From NCBI RefSeq assembly GCF_006517435.1, contig NZ_VHQG01000004.1, positions 186,001-250,000 on the forward strand: a stretch of 64,000 bases of DNA. The letters are read 5' to 3'. Both the position numbers and the translations under genes were made by a program. Numbering within the stretch: the first letter of the stretch is position 1; each line of letters opens with the position of its first letter. Of this stretch, positions 1 to 9,119 are shown in pieces. A model generated the notes under the pieces. The model ran no database searches. It was not told the DNA's origin and was given only the letters and a program-made list of their open reading frames with translations. Origin of the DNA: Schumannella soli (lineage in GTDB: Bacteria; Actinomycetota; Actinomycetes; Actinomycetales; Microbacteriaceae).

Positions 1-470
1 ACGACGACGCCCGCCTGCCGGGCGATCGGCGGCATCACGCTGCGCATGTAGGGCGCCCAGAACAGGCGCACGATGAGGTGCACGATCGCACCCCGCCAGG
101 GCAGCGGTGCGAAGGAGTAGGTCCAGCGGATGCGGGTGCCCTCGCCGTCGTGGGCGAAGATCCACTCCGCGCGTCCGCCGGAGACGAGGGAGCCGAACAG
201 CTTCTGGAAGCGGCTGAGCTCGTAGACGTGCCGGCGCGGCGCATCCACTTCGGCGACGGTCTCGATGACCGAGCCGCCGTCGGAGAGATGCAATCGTCGG
301 GAGGCGCCGACGACGTCGAAGGAGTCGGTCTGGTCCGAGACCGACACGACGGCGGGCAGCGGGCCGAACCGCGGATAGAAGGCGGGCGGGTCGGTTGCGA
401 CCGTCGTGGCGAAGGCCTCGGCGAGCGGCGCGGCGACGACGATGTCGACCGTCGCGCTCGCCGCCTTCAC
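1..470 (-). CDS. SRPBCC family protein (partial)
   Basis: Partial: the 3' end runs off the window after about 156 codons. The start is a GTG at 470. The reading frame shows the alternating strand pattern of the SRPBCC/polyketide-cyclase helix-grip fold, ending in RIRWTYSF and a following amphipathic segment, so a small-ligand-binding or lipid-binding role is likely. No catalytic residue can be assigned. It is followed upstream by a small membrane protein on the same strand (gap 22 nt), so the two may be co-transcribed. The family assignment rests on the overall pattern and is moderate. Confidence 0.6.
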   Translation of the reverse strand, partial: MKAASATVDIVVAAPLAEAFATTVATDPPAFYPRFGPLPAVVSVSDQTDSFDVVGASRRLHLSDGGSVIETVAEVDAPRRHVYELSRFQKLFGSLVSGGRAEWIFAHDGEGTRIRWTYSFAPLPWRGAIVHLIVRLFWAPYMRSVMPPIARQAGVV

Positions 471-492
471 CGTCGGATTCCGCCGTTCGCGC

Positions 493-666
493 TCAGTCGA
501 GCTTCTCGAGCAGGTGGAACGGGATGATCAGCGAGAGCGCGATCGCGACCAGGCCCGAGGCGAAGATCACGAGGTGGAACGGCTCCGGCGCGTCGAAGGC
601 GTAGCCGAAGAGGAAGAACGCGCCGACGAAGAGCACGAGACAGATCAGGAACGCGAACACCTTCAT
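493..666 (-). CDS. small integral membrane protein (57 aa)
   Basis: A 57-residue protein with two predicted membrane helices (about residues 3-20 and 28-48) and a short charged C-terminus (HLLEKLD). The start ATG at 666 lies exactly 7 nt from a TAGGCT box (674-679 on this strand), the pattern seen at several other genes here and suggestive of a leaderless transcript; no Shine-Dalgarno is visible. Function unknown. It precedes the SRPBCC gene on the same strand. Confidence 0.6.
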   Translation of the reverse strand: MKVFAFLICLVLFVGAFFLFGYAFDAPEPFHLVIFASGLVAIALSLIIPFHLLEKLD

Positions 667-766
667 GCCGGTCAGCCTACCGGCGAGACGGCGCGGCCCG
701 GCGCATTCCCTCGACGAGGCGGATGCGCGAAGATCGGCACGTTCGCTTCCCGAGCCAGGAGTCGCC

Positions 767-1198
767 ATGACCACCTTCCGCACCACCCTGCTGCAGATCG
801 GCAACAACGTCGGCATCGAGGTTCCCGAGGAGGTCGTGCTCGGCTTCGCCGCCGGCAAGCGCGTGCCGGTGAAGGTCACGCTGAACGGCTTCGACTACGA
901 CTCGACGATCGCCGTCATGGGCGGCAAGTACCTGATCCCGGTGTCGGCGGCGATCCGCAAGTCGGCCGGCGTCGCGGGCGGAGAAGAGCACGACGTCACC
1001 CTCGAGCACGTCGCCGGCGAGCGCACGGTCGAGGTGCCCGCCGAGCTGGCCGCGGCTCTCGAGACCGCCGGGGCGCGCGCCGCCTTCGACGCGCTGTCGT
1101 ACTCGGCGCGCAAGGAGCACGCCCGCTCGGTCGGCGAGGCGAAGGCCGAGGCGACGCGCGAGCGCCGCATCCAGAAGGTGCTCGACAGCCTGAGCTGA
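767..1198 (+). CDS. YdeI/OmpD-associated family protein with DUF1905 domain
   Basis: 143 residues. The N-terminal 90 residues match the DUF1905 pattern (IGNNVGIEVPEEVV, GGKYLIPVSAAIRKSAG) and the last 40 residues carry the YdeI/OmpD-associated helical tail (ALSYSARKEHARSVGEAK, then an Arg-rich helix). Members of this family are small cytoplasmic proteins of uncertain function, some linked to bacteriocin tolerance. The start at 767 was chosen because an AGGAG motif at 757-761 precedes it; the frame stays open further upstream without a better ribosome-binding site. Confidence 0.75.
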   Translation: MTTFRTTLLQIGNNVGIEVPEEVVLGFAAGKRVPVKVTLNGFDYDSTIAVMGGKYLIPVSAAIRKSAGVAGGEEHDVTLEHVAGERTVEVPAELAAALETAGARAAFDALSYSARKEHARSVGEAKAEATRERRIQKVLDSLS

Positions 1199-1224
1199 CG
1201 GGCCGGCCGGATGGGTCGGACGGG

Positions 1225-1752
1225 TCAGCCGCGCCGCCGCACCCATTCGACGGCCGGGCGGCCGACCTCGGGATCGAGCGGCTCGATCACCCCGACGCGC
1301 TCGAAGCCGGCGCGCAGCAGGGTCGACGGCGAAGCCTCGTCGTCCACGCGCGTGTGAGCCTCGATGCGGGTGATCGCCGGGTCCTCGAAGCCGATGCGGC
1401 AGAGCGCGTCGACGAGCGGCGCGCCGAGACCGCGGCCGCGGAACTCCTCGGCGAGCTCGTAGCTCACGTCGAGGACGCCGGGCTTCTCGCTGCGCAGGCC
1501 GCCGTCGCCGATGAGACGACCGGTCTCGGCCTCGATCGCCCAGTACATCCATCGCGCCGCGGCCTCGGGCGCGCGCTGCAGGGCGTTCGCGACCCAGAGG
1601 AACGCGTTCACGTCGGAGGGCCACCCCTCGGGCAGGGGCGATCGCAGCGCCTCCGCGAGCTGGTCAGGATCCCGGAAGTACGCATCGAGCTGATCCAGGG
1701 TCGCGGGTTCGAGACGAACCCGGCCCTCCACGATGTCGGCCATCGCCGCCAT
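1225..1752 (-). CDS. GNAT family N-acetyltransferase
   Basis: 175 residues with the RimJ/RimL-like GNAT layout: an N-terminal substrate region, YWAIEAETGRLIGDGGLR (beta2-beta3), and the acetyl-CoA-binding EEFRGRGLGAPLVDALCR motif near residues 103-120, followed by a C-terminal beta strand pair. It probably transfers an acetyl group from acetyl-CoA to an amine of a protein, antibiotic or small molecule; the substrate cannot be read from the sequence. Two in-frame ATGs (1752 and 1743) are possible; an AGGGGA motif sits close to the first and about 12 nt from the second. Confidence 0.75.
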   Translation of the reverse strand: MAAMADIVEGRVRLEPATLDQLDAYFRDPDQLAEALRSPLPEGWPSDVNAFLWVANALQRAPEAAARWMYWAIEAETGRLIGDGGLRSEKPGVLDVSYELAEEFRGRGLGAPLVDALCRIGFEDPAITRIEAHTRVDDEASPSTLLRAGFERVGVIEPLDPEVGRPAVEWVRRRG

Positions 1753-1867
1753 GTTCCCCTGCGGCCGCGAGCGCGGTCAAGCACCCCGAGCGGGGTTCAG
1801 GGGCGGAGCGGAGGTGCCGCCGGCAGGGCGCGCGGCGCGGATGCGGTCGGATGCCGCCGGCCGCGGA

Positions 1868-3244
1868 TCAGACGATCGGCTTGTCCCAGCCGCGCGGCCC
1901 CGCCGACCCGGCCTCGTAGCTCTGCAGCGGAACTTCGTTGCGCCCCCACGCGGCGAGCACCGGACCGACGATGCGCCAGCACTGCTCGGCGACGTCGCCG
2001 CGCACCGACAGCGTCGGGTCGCCCTCGATGAGCTCGGCCAGCACCTCGCCGTAGGCGCTGAGCTCGTTGGCCGGGAACTCGGTGCGCAGCGTCTCCCACT
2101 CGAGGTCGAAGGGGTCGTCGTGCCCGTTCGTCGCGAGGTCGAGCTCGAGCACCGCCGGCTTGATGCCGACGCGGATGCGCGCCGTGCGCTTCGGACCCGA
2201 CAGCCCGTTCGGCAGGTGCGGCACCTCGCGCAGCGTGAAGACGACCTCCTGGCGCCCGGTGCCGAGGGCCTTGCCCGAGCGGAGCGTGAACGGCACGCCG
2301 GCCCAGCGCCAGGTGTCGATCGCGACCGTCAGCTCGGCCAGCGTCTCGGTGCGACGGGCCGCGACGACGCCGGCCTCGTCGCTGTAGTCGGGCAGGTCGC
2401 GGCCGTCGATCCGGCCGGCGGTGTATCGCCCGCGCCGGCTCGCGGTGCCGTCGGCCTTCCACGGTCGCGTCGCCCGCAGCACCTGCGCCATCGCGCCGCG
2501 CAGATCCTCGGACTCGACCGACGACGGCGGCTCCATCGCGGCGAGCGCGAGCACGAGCAGCAGATGGCTTTGGATCATGTCGCGCGCGGCGCCGGCGTGG
2601 TCGTAGTAGCCGGCGCGGCCCTCGAGGCCGAGCGCCTCATCCGCGACGATGTCGACGCGCTCGATGTTCTGCGACGACAGCAGCGGCTCGAGCAGGCGGT
2701 TCGCGAAACGCAGCCCGATCAGGTTCAGCACGGTCGACTTGCCGAGGAAGTGGTCGACGCGGAAGACCTGCTCCTCGGGCACGAGGGTCTCGAGCAGCCG
2801 GTTGAGCCGGCGCGCGCTCGCGTAGTCGGAGGCGAAGGGCTTCTCGAGCGCGAGCACGAGCCCGGCGGGTCGTTCGACGTCGCGCAGCGCCGCGCACGCC
2901 TTCTCGGCGACGGCGGGCGGCAGCGCGAAGTAGAGGGCGGTGCGCCCCGTCGCGGCCGCGAGCGCCCGGCTCAGATCGTCGGCGCTCGTCGCATCGCCGA
3001 CGAGATAGCGCGAGGCCTTCGCGATGCGCGCCGCGCGCGGCCCGGCATCCGATCCGAACGCGGTCGACACCCGCTTCTGCCAGGCGGCGTCGTCGAGCTC
3101 GGCACGGTCGACGCCGATCAGCGTGAGGTCCCGGCCTCGCGAGGAGTCGAGCAGCGAGGCGAGTCCGGGCAGCAGCAGACGGGAGGCGAGATCACCGCCC
3201 GCTCCGAGCACGATCAGGGTGTCGATGGGCGGGGTCGAGGCCAT
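1868..3244 (-). CDS. zwf: glucose-6-phosphate dehydrogenase family protein (divergent paralogue)
   Basis: 458 residues. The N-terminal Rossmann nucleotide motif reads GAGGDLASRLLLPGL, and the active-site segment RVDHFLGKS holds the general-base His and the substrate Lys, as in NADP-dependent glucose-6-phosphate dehydrogenase (pentose phosphate pathway, cytoplasm). The family usually has GASGDL and LGKE, so two conserved positions differ. The protein is also a little short for the family and stands alone rather than beside opcA, tal or pgi, so it is probably a second copy and could use another sugar phosphate. The ATG at 3244 lies 7 nt from TAGCGT (3252-3257), a leaderless-type arrangement. 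Confidence 0.75.
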   Translation of the reverse strand: MASTPPIDTLIVLGAGGDLASRLLLPGLASLLDSSRGRDLTLIGVDRAELDDAAWQKRVSTAFGSDAGPRAARIAKASRYLVGDATSADDLSRALAAATGRTALYFALPPAVAEKACAALRDVERPAGLVLALEKPFASDYASARRLNRLLETLVPEEQVFRVDHFLGKSTVLNLIGLRFANRLLEPLLSSQNIERVDIVADEALGLEGRAGYYDHAGAARDMIQSHLLLVLALAAMEPPSSVESEDLRGAMAQVLRATRPWKADGTASRRGRYTAGRIDGRDLPDYSDEAGVVAARRTETLAELTVAIDTWRWAGVPFTLRSGKALGTGRQEVVFTLREVPHLPNGLSGPKRTARIRVGIKPAVLELDLATNGHDDPFDLEWETLRTEFPANELSAYGEVLAELIEGDPTLSVRGDVAEQCWRIVGPVLAAWGRNEVPLQSYEAGSAGPRGWDKPIV

Positions 3245-3430
3245 GGTCGCGACGCTACTCCGCGAGGCCGATCGGATGCGGGGCTCGCGGCGCGCATCCA
3301 TCTGAGAGCTCGCTCACACCGCCGTCGCCGACGCCGCGCGGTCGGCGGCACGTCACAGGAGATGGATACGGTGGTCGGCGGTGCGCGCCCCGGCGCGCCC
3401 TCCCCCGCACCACCCCGGAAGGACCTCCGC

Positions 3431-3853
3431 ATGGAACCCATCTACACCGCCGTCGCCACGAGCCTCGGCGACGGACGCAACGGCAGCGCCGCCACGAGCG
3501 ACGGCAGCCTGCAGGTCGAGCTCACCGTCCCGGTCGAGATGGGCGGCCCCGGCGGCGCGACCAACCCCGAGCAGCTCTTCGCGCTCGGCTACGCGGCCTG
3601 CTTCCATTCGGCTCTGAAGGGCCAGGGCAAGGCGCTCCGCATCCCCGTTGAAGACTCGGCCGTCACCGCCGAGGTCGGCATCGGCAAGCTCGAGAACGGC
3701 GGGTTCGGCCTGGCCGTGACGCTGCGCATCGAGCTCGGCGGCGTGTCGATCGAGGATGCGCGCAAGGTCGCCGAGGCCGCACACCAGGTCTGCCCCTACT
3801 CGAACGCGACCCGCGGCAACGTCGAGGTCAAGCTCGATGTCGAGGTCGGCTGA
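3431..3853 (+). CDS. Ohr/OsmC family organic hydroperoxide reductase
   Basis: 140 residues with the Ohr architecture: an N-terminal beta sheet, GGPGGATNPEQLFALGYAAC containing the first catalytic cysteine, and VCPYSNATRGN containing the second. These two cysteines reduce organic hydroperoxides through a thiol cycle, usually with lipoyl partners. A GGAAGGA ribosome-binding site sits just before the ATG. It is a single-gene unit between the divergent zwf paralogue and the convergent histidine kinase gene. No adjacent MarR-type OhrR regulator is present. Confidence 0.88.
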   Translation: MEPIYTAVATSLGDGRNGSAATSDGSLQVELTVPVEMGGPGGATNPEQLFALGYAACFHSALKGQGKALRIPVEDSAVTAEVGIGKLENGGFGLAVTLRIELGGVSIEDARKVAEAAHQVCPYSNATRGNVEVKLDVEVG

Positions 3854-3873
3854 CCCGAGCCGATCGACGGATC

Positions 3874-5531
3874 TCAGGAGGTCGCGGACGAGGAGTCCGC
3901 GGCCTCCTTCGTCGTCTCGGAGGGCTCCGGATCGGGCTGCGGCTGACTCGACGCCGGCTGCGGCCGGCTGCGGACGGGCTCCGGCTGGCCCGGCGCGGGC
4001 TCCGGCTGGCTCAGCGGCAGGCGCACCTCGAAGACCGTCGCGCCGGGTTCGCTCTCGACCGTGACGGAGCCGCCGTGCGCATCCACGATCGCCTGCACGA
4101 TCGACAGCCCGAGACCGGTGCTGCCCGCGACCCGCGAGCGGGAGTCGTCGCCGCGCACGAAGCGCCCGAACAGCTTCGGCTGGAAGTCGGCGGGGATGCC
4201 CGGGCCGTCGTCGCCCACGCGCAGCACGGCCTCGTCGCCCTCGCTCAGCACCTCGACCGTGACGGTCGTGCCGGCGGGCGTGTGGGTGCGGGCATTCGCG
4301 AGCAGGTTCACCACGACCTGGTGCAGACGCCCCGGATCGCCGATCAACTCGACCTCGCCCGCCTCGGGCAGCTCGAGCAGCCAGCGGTGCTCGGGAGCCG
4401 TCACGTGGGCGTCGGCGAGCGCGTCGGCGACGATCATGCCGAGGCCGACCTCTTCGCGGCGCAGCTCGCCGCCGGAGTCGAGTCGCGCCAGCAGCAGCAG
4501 ATCCTCGACGAGGCTCGTCATGCGCACCGATTCCGACTCGATGCGGTCGAGCGAGCGGCTCACGTCGGGCGGCAGATCGCCGGGGACCCGCTGCGACAGT
4601 TCGGCGTAGCCGCGGATCGAGGCGAGCGGCGTGCGCAGCTCGTGGCTGGCGTCGGCGACGAAGCGCGTCAGCCGGTCCTCGCTCGCCTGGCGGGCGCCCA
4701 GCGCATCCTCGACGTGGCTCAGCATCGTGTTGAAGGCGCTGCCGACCTGGCCGACCTCGGTGCGCGCATCGGTGTCGCCCTCGGGCACGCGCTCGCGGAT
4801 CTCGGCCTCGCCCGCGAGCGGCAGCTCGGCCACCCGTTTCGCCGTCGCCGCGACCCGGCCCAGCGGGCGCAGCGCCAGGCGCACGATGATCGTGCCGGCG
4901 ACCGCCGCGAGCAGCAGCGCGGCGAGGGTGACGAGCGCGAAGATCCGCATCAGCTCGAAGGTGGTGTTCGTCACGTCGGCCTGCGACTGCGCCACGATGA
5001 GGCGCACGCCGTCACGCGATCGCTCGGCCGCACGGAACTCGCCGAGACCGTCGAGCTGAACGCTGGCGGGATGCGTCGCCGTCAGCCCGGCGTCGGCGAG
5101 CGACTGCACCTGGGCGACCGTGAGGGTCTTCTGCACCCCGTCGTCGCCGACGTACTCGGCGCGCACGATCACGTTGTCGATGATGAGCACCGTCAGGCTG
5201 CCGACACGGCGCTGCGGGCCGGTGTCGCTCTCGGAGCCGGAGTCGCCGGAGTCGGAGCCCGAACCGGAGCCGGATCCGCTCGATCCCGACCCTGACCCGC
5301 TGAACCCCGATCCCGTCGAACCGGATCCGCTCGACCCCGAGCCCGGGTTCGACGGCACCACGACGGGCCCGCCGCCGAAGTTCAGCGACTGCTTCACCTG
5401 CTCGTCGAGTCGCGTCAGCAGGCTCTGCTGCAGCACCGCCACGCTGATCGCCCCGACGACGATCGCCAGCACCGCCAGCAGGGCGACGATGCCGACGACC
5501 AGACGCCGCCGCAGCGACCAGGGCGCGCGCG

Positions 5532-5535
<4 letters not shown>
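3874..5535 (-). CDS. sensor histidine kinase (OmpR-type partner)
   Basis: 553 residues. Layout: transmembrane helix at about 10-32, an extracytoplasmic region with a Gly/Ser/Asp low-complexity linker of about 40 residues (roughly 60-100), second transmembrane helix followed by a HAMP domain, a HisKA domain with DASHELRTPLASI (phospho-acceptor His near residue 298), and an HATPase_c domain with N box NLLANARTHTP, G1 VGDDGPGIP, F box LFGRF and G2 GLGLSIVQAI. The C-terminal tail is rich in Pro, Gln and Glu. The ATG overlaps the stop of the response-regulator gene (ATGA), so the two are translationally coupled. The signal sensed is unknown; the layout resembles TrcS/TcrY-type kinases. Confidence 0.9.
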
Positions 5536-6281
<746 letters not shown>

Positions 6282-6408
6282 CCCCCGAAGCCTATGCGCC
6301 GACTGTGAAGCGGACCGGGACTCGCCCAGCGCCGAATCGGCGCGCTCTTGTGGCGGGCCGGACGCGGAGGGAGCATATGGTCACCAATCCCCGACGGAAG
6401 GTCGAGTC

Positions 6409-6621
6409 ATGAGCGGTCTGGACGACATCACCAAGAAGGCCCAGGAGTTCCTCGGCAGCGACGATGTGAAGAACGTGCTGAAGAGCGAGCAGGCCGAGGA
6501 CATCAGCGACAAGGTGCTCGACGGCGTCGCCGACGCGGTCAACAAGGTCACCGGCGGCAAGTTCGAAGAGCAGGTGGACGGCGCCCGCGACGCGGCCGAC
6601 AAGGCCATCGGCACCGAGTGA
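6409..6621 (+). CDS. MT0933/Rv0909-type small helical protein (putative antitoxin family)
   Basis: 70 residues, highly charged and helical, beginning MSGLDDITKKAQEFL and ending with the EEQVDGARDAADKAIG segment typical of the MT0933 antitoxin-like family. No toxin gene lies beside it, so the antitoxin label is only a family name; a stress-related or protein-stabilising role is equally possible. GGAAGG precedes the ATG. A strong hairpin terminator follows at 6638-6674. Confidence 0.65.
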   Translation: MSGLDDITKKAQEFLGSDDVKNVLKSEQAEDISDKVLDGVADAVNKVTGGKFEEQVDGARDAADKAIGTE

Positions 6622-6637
6622 GCTGAACCCGCGGAGC

Positions 6638-6674
6638 GAAGAAGGGGCTCGACGCCTGGTCGAGCCCCTTCTTC
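6638..6674. terminator. bidirectional hairpin terminator
   Basis: A perfect 16-bp inverted repeat (arm GAAGAAGGGGCTCGAC, 5-nt loop GCCTG) lies between the convergent MT0933-type gene and the esterase gene, so it can terminate both transcripts. Confidence 0.85.
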
Positions 6675-6694
6675 GTCACGTCACTCGACCGCGC

Positions 6695-7447
6695 TCAGCG
6701 CGACAGCGGGAGCCAGTCCAGCACGCGCTGGATCTCGGCATCCCAGAAGCCCCACTCGTGGTCGCCGGGGCGCAGGCTCTGCTCGATCGGCACGCCGAGC
6801 AGCTCGGCCTGAGCGAGGAACGCCAGGTTCTCCTCGACGAGGTAGTCCTGCTCGCCGCAGGCGAGGTAGAGGGCCGGCAGGTCGGCGACGGGCGTGCGGC
6901 CCAGCAGGTGGAACACGTCCTCGTCGCTGTCGGTCGCATCCGCCTCGCCGAGCACCGTGTGCCGCAGCTCGCGCAGCTCGTCCGGCCACTCGGGCGTCGG
7001 CATCCGCCGAGCCCAGCCGAGCGCGCCCGACAGGCTGGCCGCGGCCGCGAATCGCTCGGGGTGGCGCAGCGCGAGCTTGAACGCGCCGTAGCCGCCCATC
7101 GAGAGCCCGGCGACGAAGGTCGCCTCGCGCGCGGTGCTGAGGTTCAGCATGCCGCCGAGCCGCTCGGGCAGCTGCTCGGCGATCCAGGTCCACCAGCGCA
7201 GGCCGTGCGCCTCGTCGGTGTAGAAGCTGCGCGCGCCCGAGGGCATCACGACGGCGATGCCGTGCTGCTCGGCGTAGCGCTCGATGCCGGTCCAGCGCGT
7301 CCACGCGGTGCCGTCGTCGCCGAGGCCGTGCAGCAGGTAGAGCGTCGGGTATCCGCCGGCCGGCGGCGGGGTCTCGGGCAGGGTCACCACGACCTCGGTC
7401 TGCATCTCCAGCGCCGGGGCGCCGAGGTGGATGTCGAGAACGGCCAC
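6695..7447 (-). CDS. alpha/beta-hydrolase esterase (esterase D/Ag85-like)
   Basis: 250 residues with the esterase D/S-formylglutathione-hydrolase-like fold: YPTLYLLHGLGDDGTAW (oxyanion region), nucleophile elbow GLSMGGYGA (Ser near residue 120), an acidic residue in YLACGEQDYLV, and the catalytic His in PGDHEWGFWD. No signal peptide is seen, so it is probably cytoplasmic. The start is GTG at 7447, preceded by AGAAGGAGA at good spacing. It ends at the shared terminator 6638-6674 and follows the oxidoreductase gene with a 26-nt gap, so the two may form an operon. The natural ester substrate is unknown. Confidence 0.82.
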   Translation of the reverse strand: MAVLDIHLGAPALEMQTEVVVTLPETPPPAGGYPTLYLLHGLGDDGTAWTRWTGIERYAEQHGIAVVMPSGARSFYTDEAHGLRWWTWIAEQLPERLGGMLNLSTAREATFVAGLSMGGYGAFKLALRHPERFAAAASLSGALGWARRMPTPEWPDELRELRHTVLGEADATDSDEDVFHLLGRTPVADLPALYLACGEQDYLVEENLAFLAQAELLGVPIEQSLRPGDHEWGFWDAEIQRVLDWLPLSR

Positions 7448-7473
7448 GCTGTCGTCTCCTTCTTCTCGCGCGG

Positions 7474-8112
7474 TCAGTAGCCGACCGCGAACCGGGCGCG
7501 GTGGTGTGCCGGCCTCTCGAGCTCGTCGACGAAGGCGATCGCGTAGTCCTCGCCGCCGATCGTCGACGTGCCCGTCGCATCCACGACCAGGTCGTCGTCG
7601 GCCGTGCGGTAGGCGCCGGTGCGCTCGCCGCGCGCCCACGCGCCGTACTCGGCGGCGGGGCTGAGGAAGAACCAGTCGACGCCCGTGTCGGAGGCGCGGA
7701 GGGTCTCCAGCACGGTGATGAGCGCGGTGGCCTCGGGCTTCCACTCCTCGGGGAAGCCGTCGTCGATCACGAGCGGCCCGCCGGGGCGGGTGCGCAGCGA
7801 GGCGGCGCCGCCGACGATGCCCAGTCGCGCGTCGGCGGCCTCGGCCGCCGCGACGAGGATGGGCAGAACCTCGGGCAGATCGCCGCCCTCCATGTGGCCG
7901 CGGGTGGCGCTGACGATCGCATCCACCCCCTGCGTGACGGTGGCTATCGTGGTGGCGTCGTGCACGTCGCCCGCGACGACGCTGACGCCCTCGGGCGTCT
8001 CGGCGTCGAGCGTGCGACGCGCGAGCCCGATGACCTCGTGCCCGCGGGCGACGAGCTCGCGGGCGATGTTCGATCCGGAGTACCCGGTGATTCCCAGAAC
8101 GGCGACCTTCAT
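7474..8112 (-). CDS. NAD(P)-binding Rossmann oxidoreductase (atypical SDR/NmrA-like)
   Basis: 212 residues starting MKVAVLGITGYSGSNIAREL with the GxxGxxG dinucleotide motif, followed by LVARGHEVIGLARR and VVAGDVHDATT, as in the YwnB/NmrA-like group of atypical short-chain dehydrogenases. It may reduce a small molecule or sense the NADP/NADPH ratio; no Tyr-Lys pair of classical SDRs is obvious. The ATG is 7 nt from TAGCGT (8120-8125), again a leaderless-type start. It precedes the esterase gene on the same strand. Confidence 0.75.
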   Translation of the reverse strand: MKVAVLGITGYSGSNIARELVARGHEVIGLARRTLDAETPEGVSVVAGDVHDATTIATVTQGVDAIVSATRGHMEGGDLPEVLPILVAAAEAADARLGIVGGAASLRTRPGGPLVIDDGFPEEWKPEATALITVLETLRASDTGVDWFFLSPAAEYGAWARGERTGAYRTADDDLVVDATGTSTIGGEDYAIAFVDELERPAHHRARFAVGY

Positions 8113-8157
8113 GCTCTTGACGCTACGGCGCGGGAGGCGAAGGCCGCCGGGTTCGGA

Positions 8158-8940
8158 TCACTCGGCCAGGATCAGGTAGAGAGCGCGGCGGGCCTCGTCG
8201 AGCTTCTCGACGGCGGCCTTGCGCTGCGCCTCGCTGGCGCCGTGGTGGAACTGGCCGATCACGCCCATGAGCTTGCCGATGCTCTCGCCGAGCTCCTGCA
8301 TCGACTCGGTCGGGCGCGGGGTGCGCTCCCAGGCCGCGTCGACCTGCTCCTGGTTCTCGGCCAGGTAGCCGCGACCGGCGTCGCTGAGCTCGTACTCGGT
8401 GCCGCGACCCTCGCCGCGCGCCACGATGAGCTCCTCGTCGACGAGCTGCTGCAGGGTCGGGTACACCGATCCCGGGCTCGCGCGCCAGGCGCCGTCGGTC
8501 TTCTCGGCGATGGCCTTCATGAGGCCGTAGCCGTTGCTCGGGCCGTCGGCGAGCAGCGAGAGGATCGCCGAGCGCACGTCGCCCTTGCCGCGGCGACCGC
8601 GGCGTCCGCCGAATCCGGGGCCGCCGGGGAATCCGGGGCCGAAACCGGCGCCCGGACCGAATCCGCCGGGGCCGAAGCCGCCGCCGAAGGGGCCGCCGGC
8701 CGGGAAGCCCGTGCCGATGCCGCGGTTGTAGTCGCGCGGGCCGCGACCGCGACCGTCGCGACCACGACCGCCGTGACCGTGGGCCTCGTGCTCGTGCGGC
8801 TCGTTGTCACGGCCGTGATGCGCGCGAGCGTCGTGCGGGAGGTAGCCGAACCGGGCGCGGTGCGCCTCCAGTCCGAAGCGTCGGTCGCCGCGGCGGCGGA
8901 AGGGGATGCCCTCTGCGGGGCTGAAGTGTTCGCGAGTCAT
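8158..8940 (-). CDS. PadR family transcriptional regulator with Gly/His-rich N-terminus
   Basis: 260 residues. The N-terminal half is unusual: a His-rich patch (HEHEAHGHGG) and a long Gly/Pro/Phe repeat tract (about residues 60-115, recurrent GFGPG units). The winged helix follows at about 118-195 (GDVRSAILSLLADGPSNGYG, SPGSVYPTLQQL, GTEYELSDAGRGYL), then a helical dimerisation tail. PadR proteins repress transcription, often their own. The start at 8940 has an AAAGGA ribosome-binding site; the frame could extend to 9015. Palindromes immediately upstream (8982-9025) are likely autoregulatory operators. Confidence 0.85.
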   Translation of the reverse strand: MTREHFSPAEGIPFRRRGDRRFGLEAHRARFGYLPHDARAHHGRDNEPHEHEAHGHGGRGRDGRGRGPRDYNRGIGTGFPAGGPFGGGFGPGGFGPGAGFGPGFPGGPGFGGRRGRRGKGDVRSAILSLLADGPSNGYGLMKAIAEKTDGAWRASPGSVYPTLQQLVDEELIVARGEGRGTEYELSDAGRGYLAENQEQVDAAWERTPRPTESMQELGESIGKLMGVIGQFHHGASEAQRKAAVEKLDEARRALYLILAE

Positions 8941-8981
8941 GCGTCCACATCCTTTCGTTGGTGTCTTTCGACGTTGGGACC

Positions 8982-9025
8982 TACGAGCCATCTCGTAAGT
9001 TCTACGATGCGTCAACGATATATCG
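8982..9025. promoter_or_regulatory. candidate PadR operator region
   Basis: Two palindromes sit upstream of the PadR start: TACGAG-ccat-CTCGTA (8982-8997) and CGATATATCG (9016-9025). On the minus strand TTGACG lies between them and could be a -35 box. The region is AT-rich compared with its surroundings. Binding by the adjacent PadR protein is inference. Confidence 0.5.
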
Positions 9026-9119
9026 CTAGGAACATTCCCGCAAGAGTCGATCTCGATGGGGATCCCATCCGCTCGGCGTCGCCGGGTGCCCCGTCACCGG
9101 CCGTCACTAGGCTCGACGC

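Noticed and set aside
406-2031. Plus-strand frame of 541 codons spanning several genes
   Set aside because: Runs across the small membrane, DUF1905 and GNAT genes in other frames with Arg-rich low-complexity product; a high-G+C shadow.
4075-5295. Plus-strand frame of 406 codons opposite the histidine kinase
   Set aside because: Antisense shadow; the minus-strand frame carries all kinase boxes.
6409-6621. Possible toxin-antitoxin pair with the MT0933-type gene
   Set aside because: No candidate toxin gene on either side; the small gene stands alone with its own terminator.
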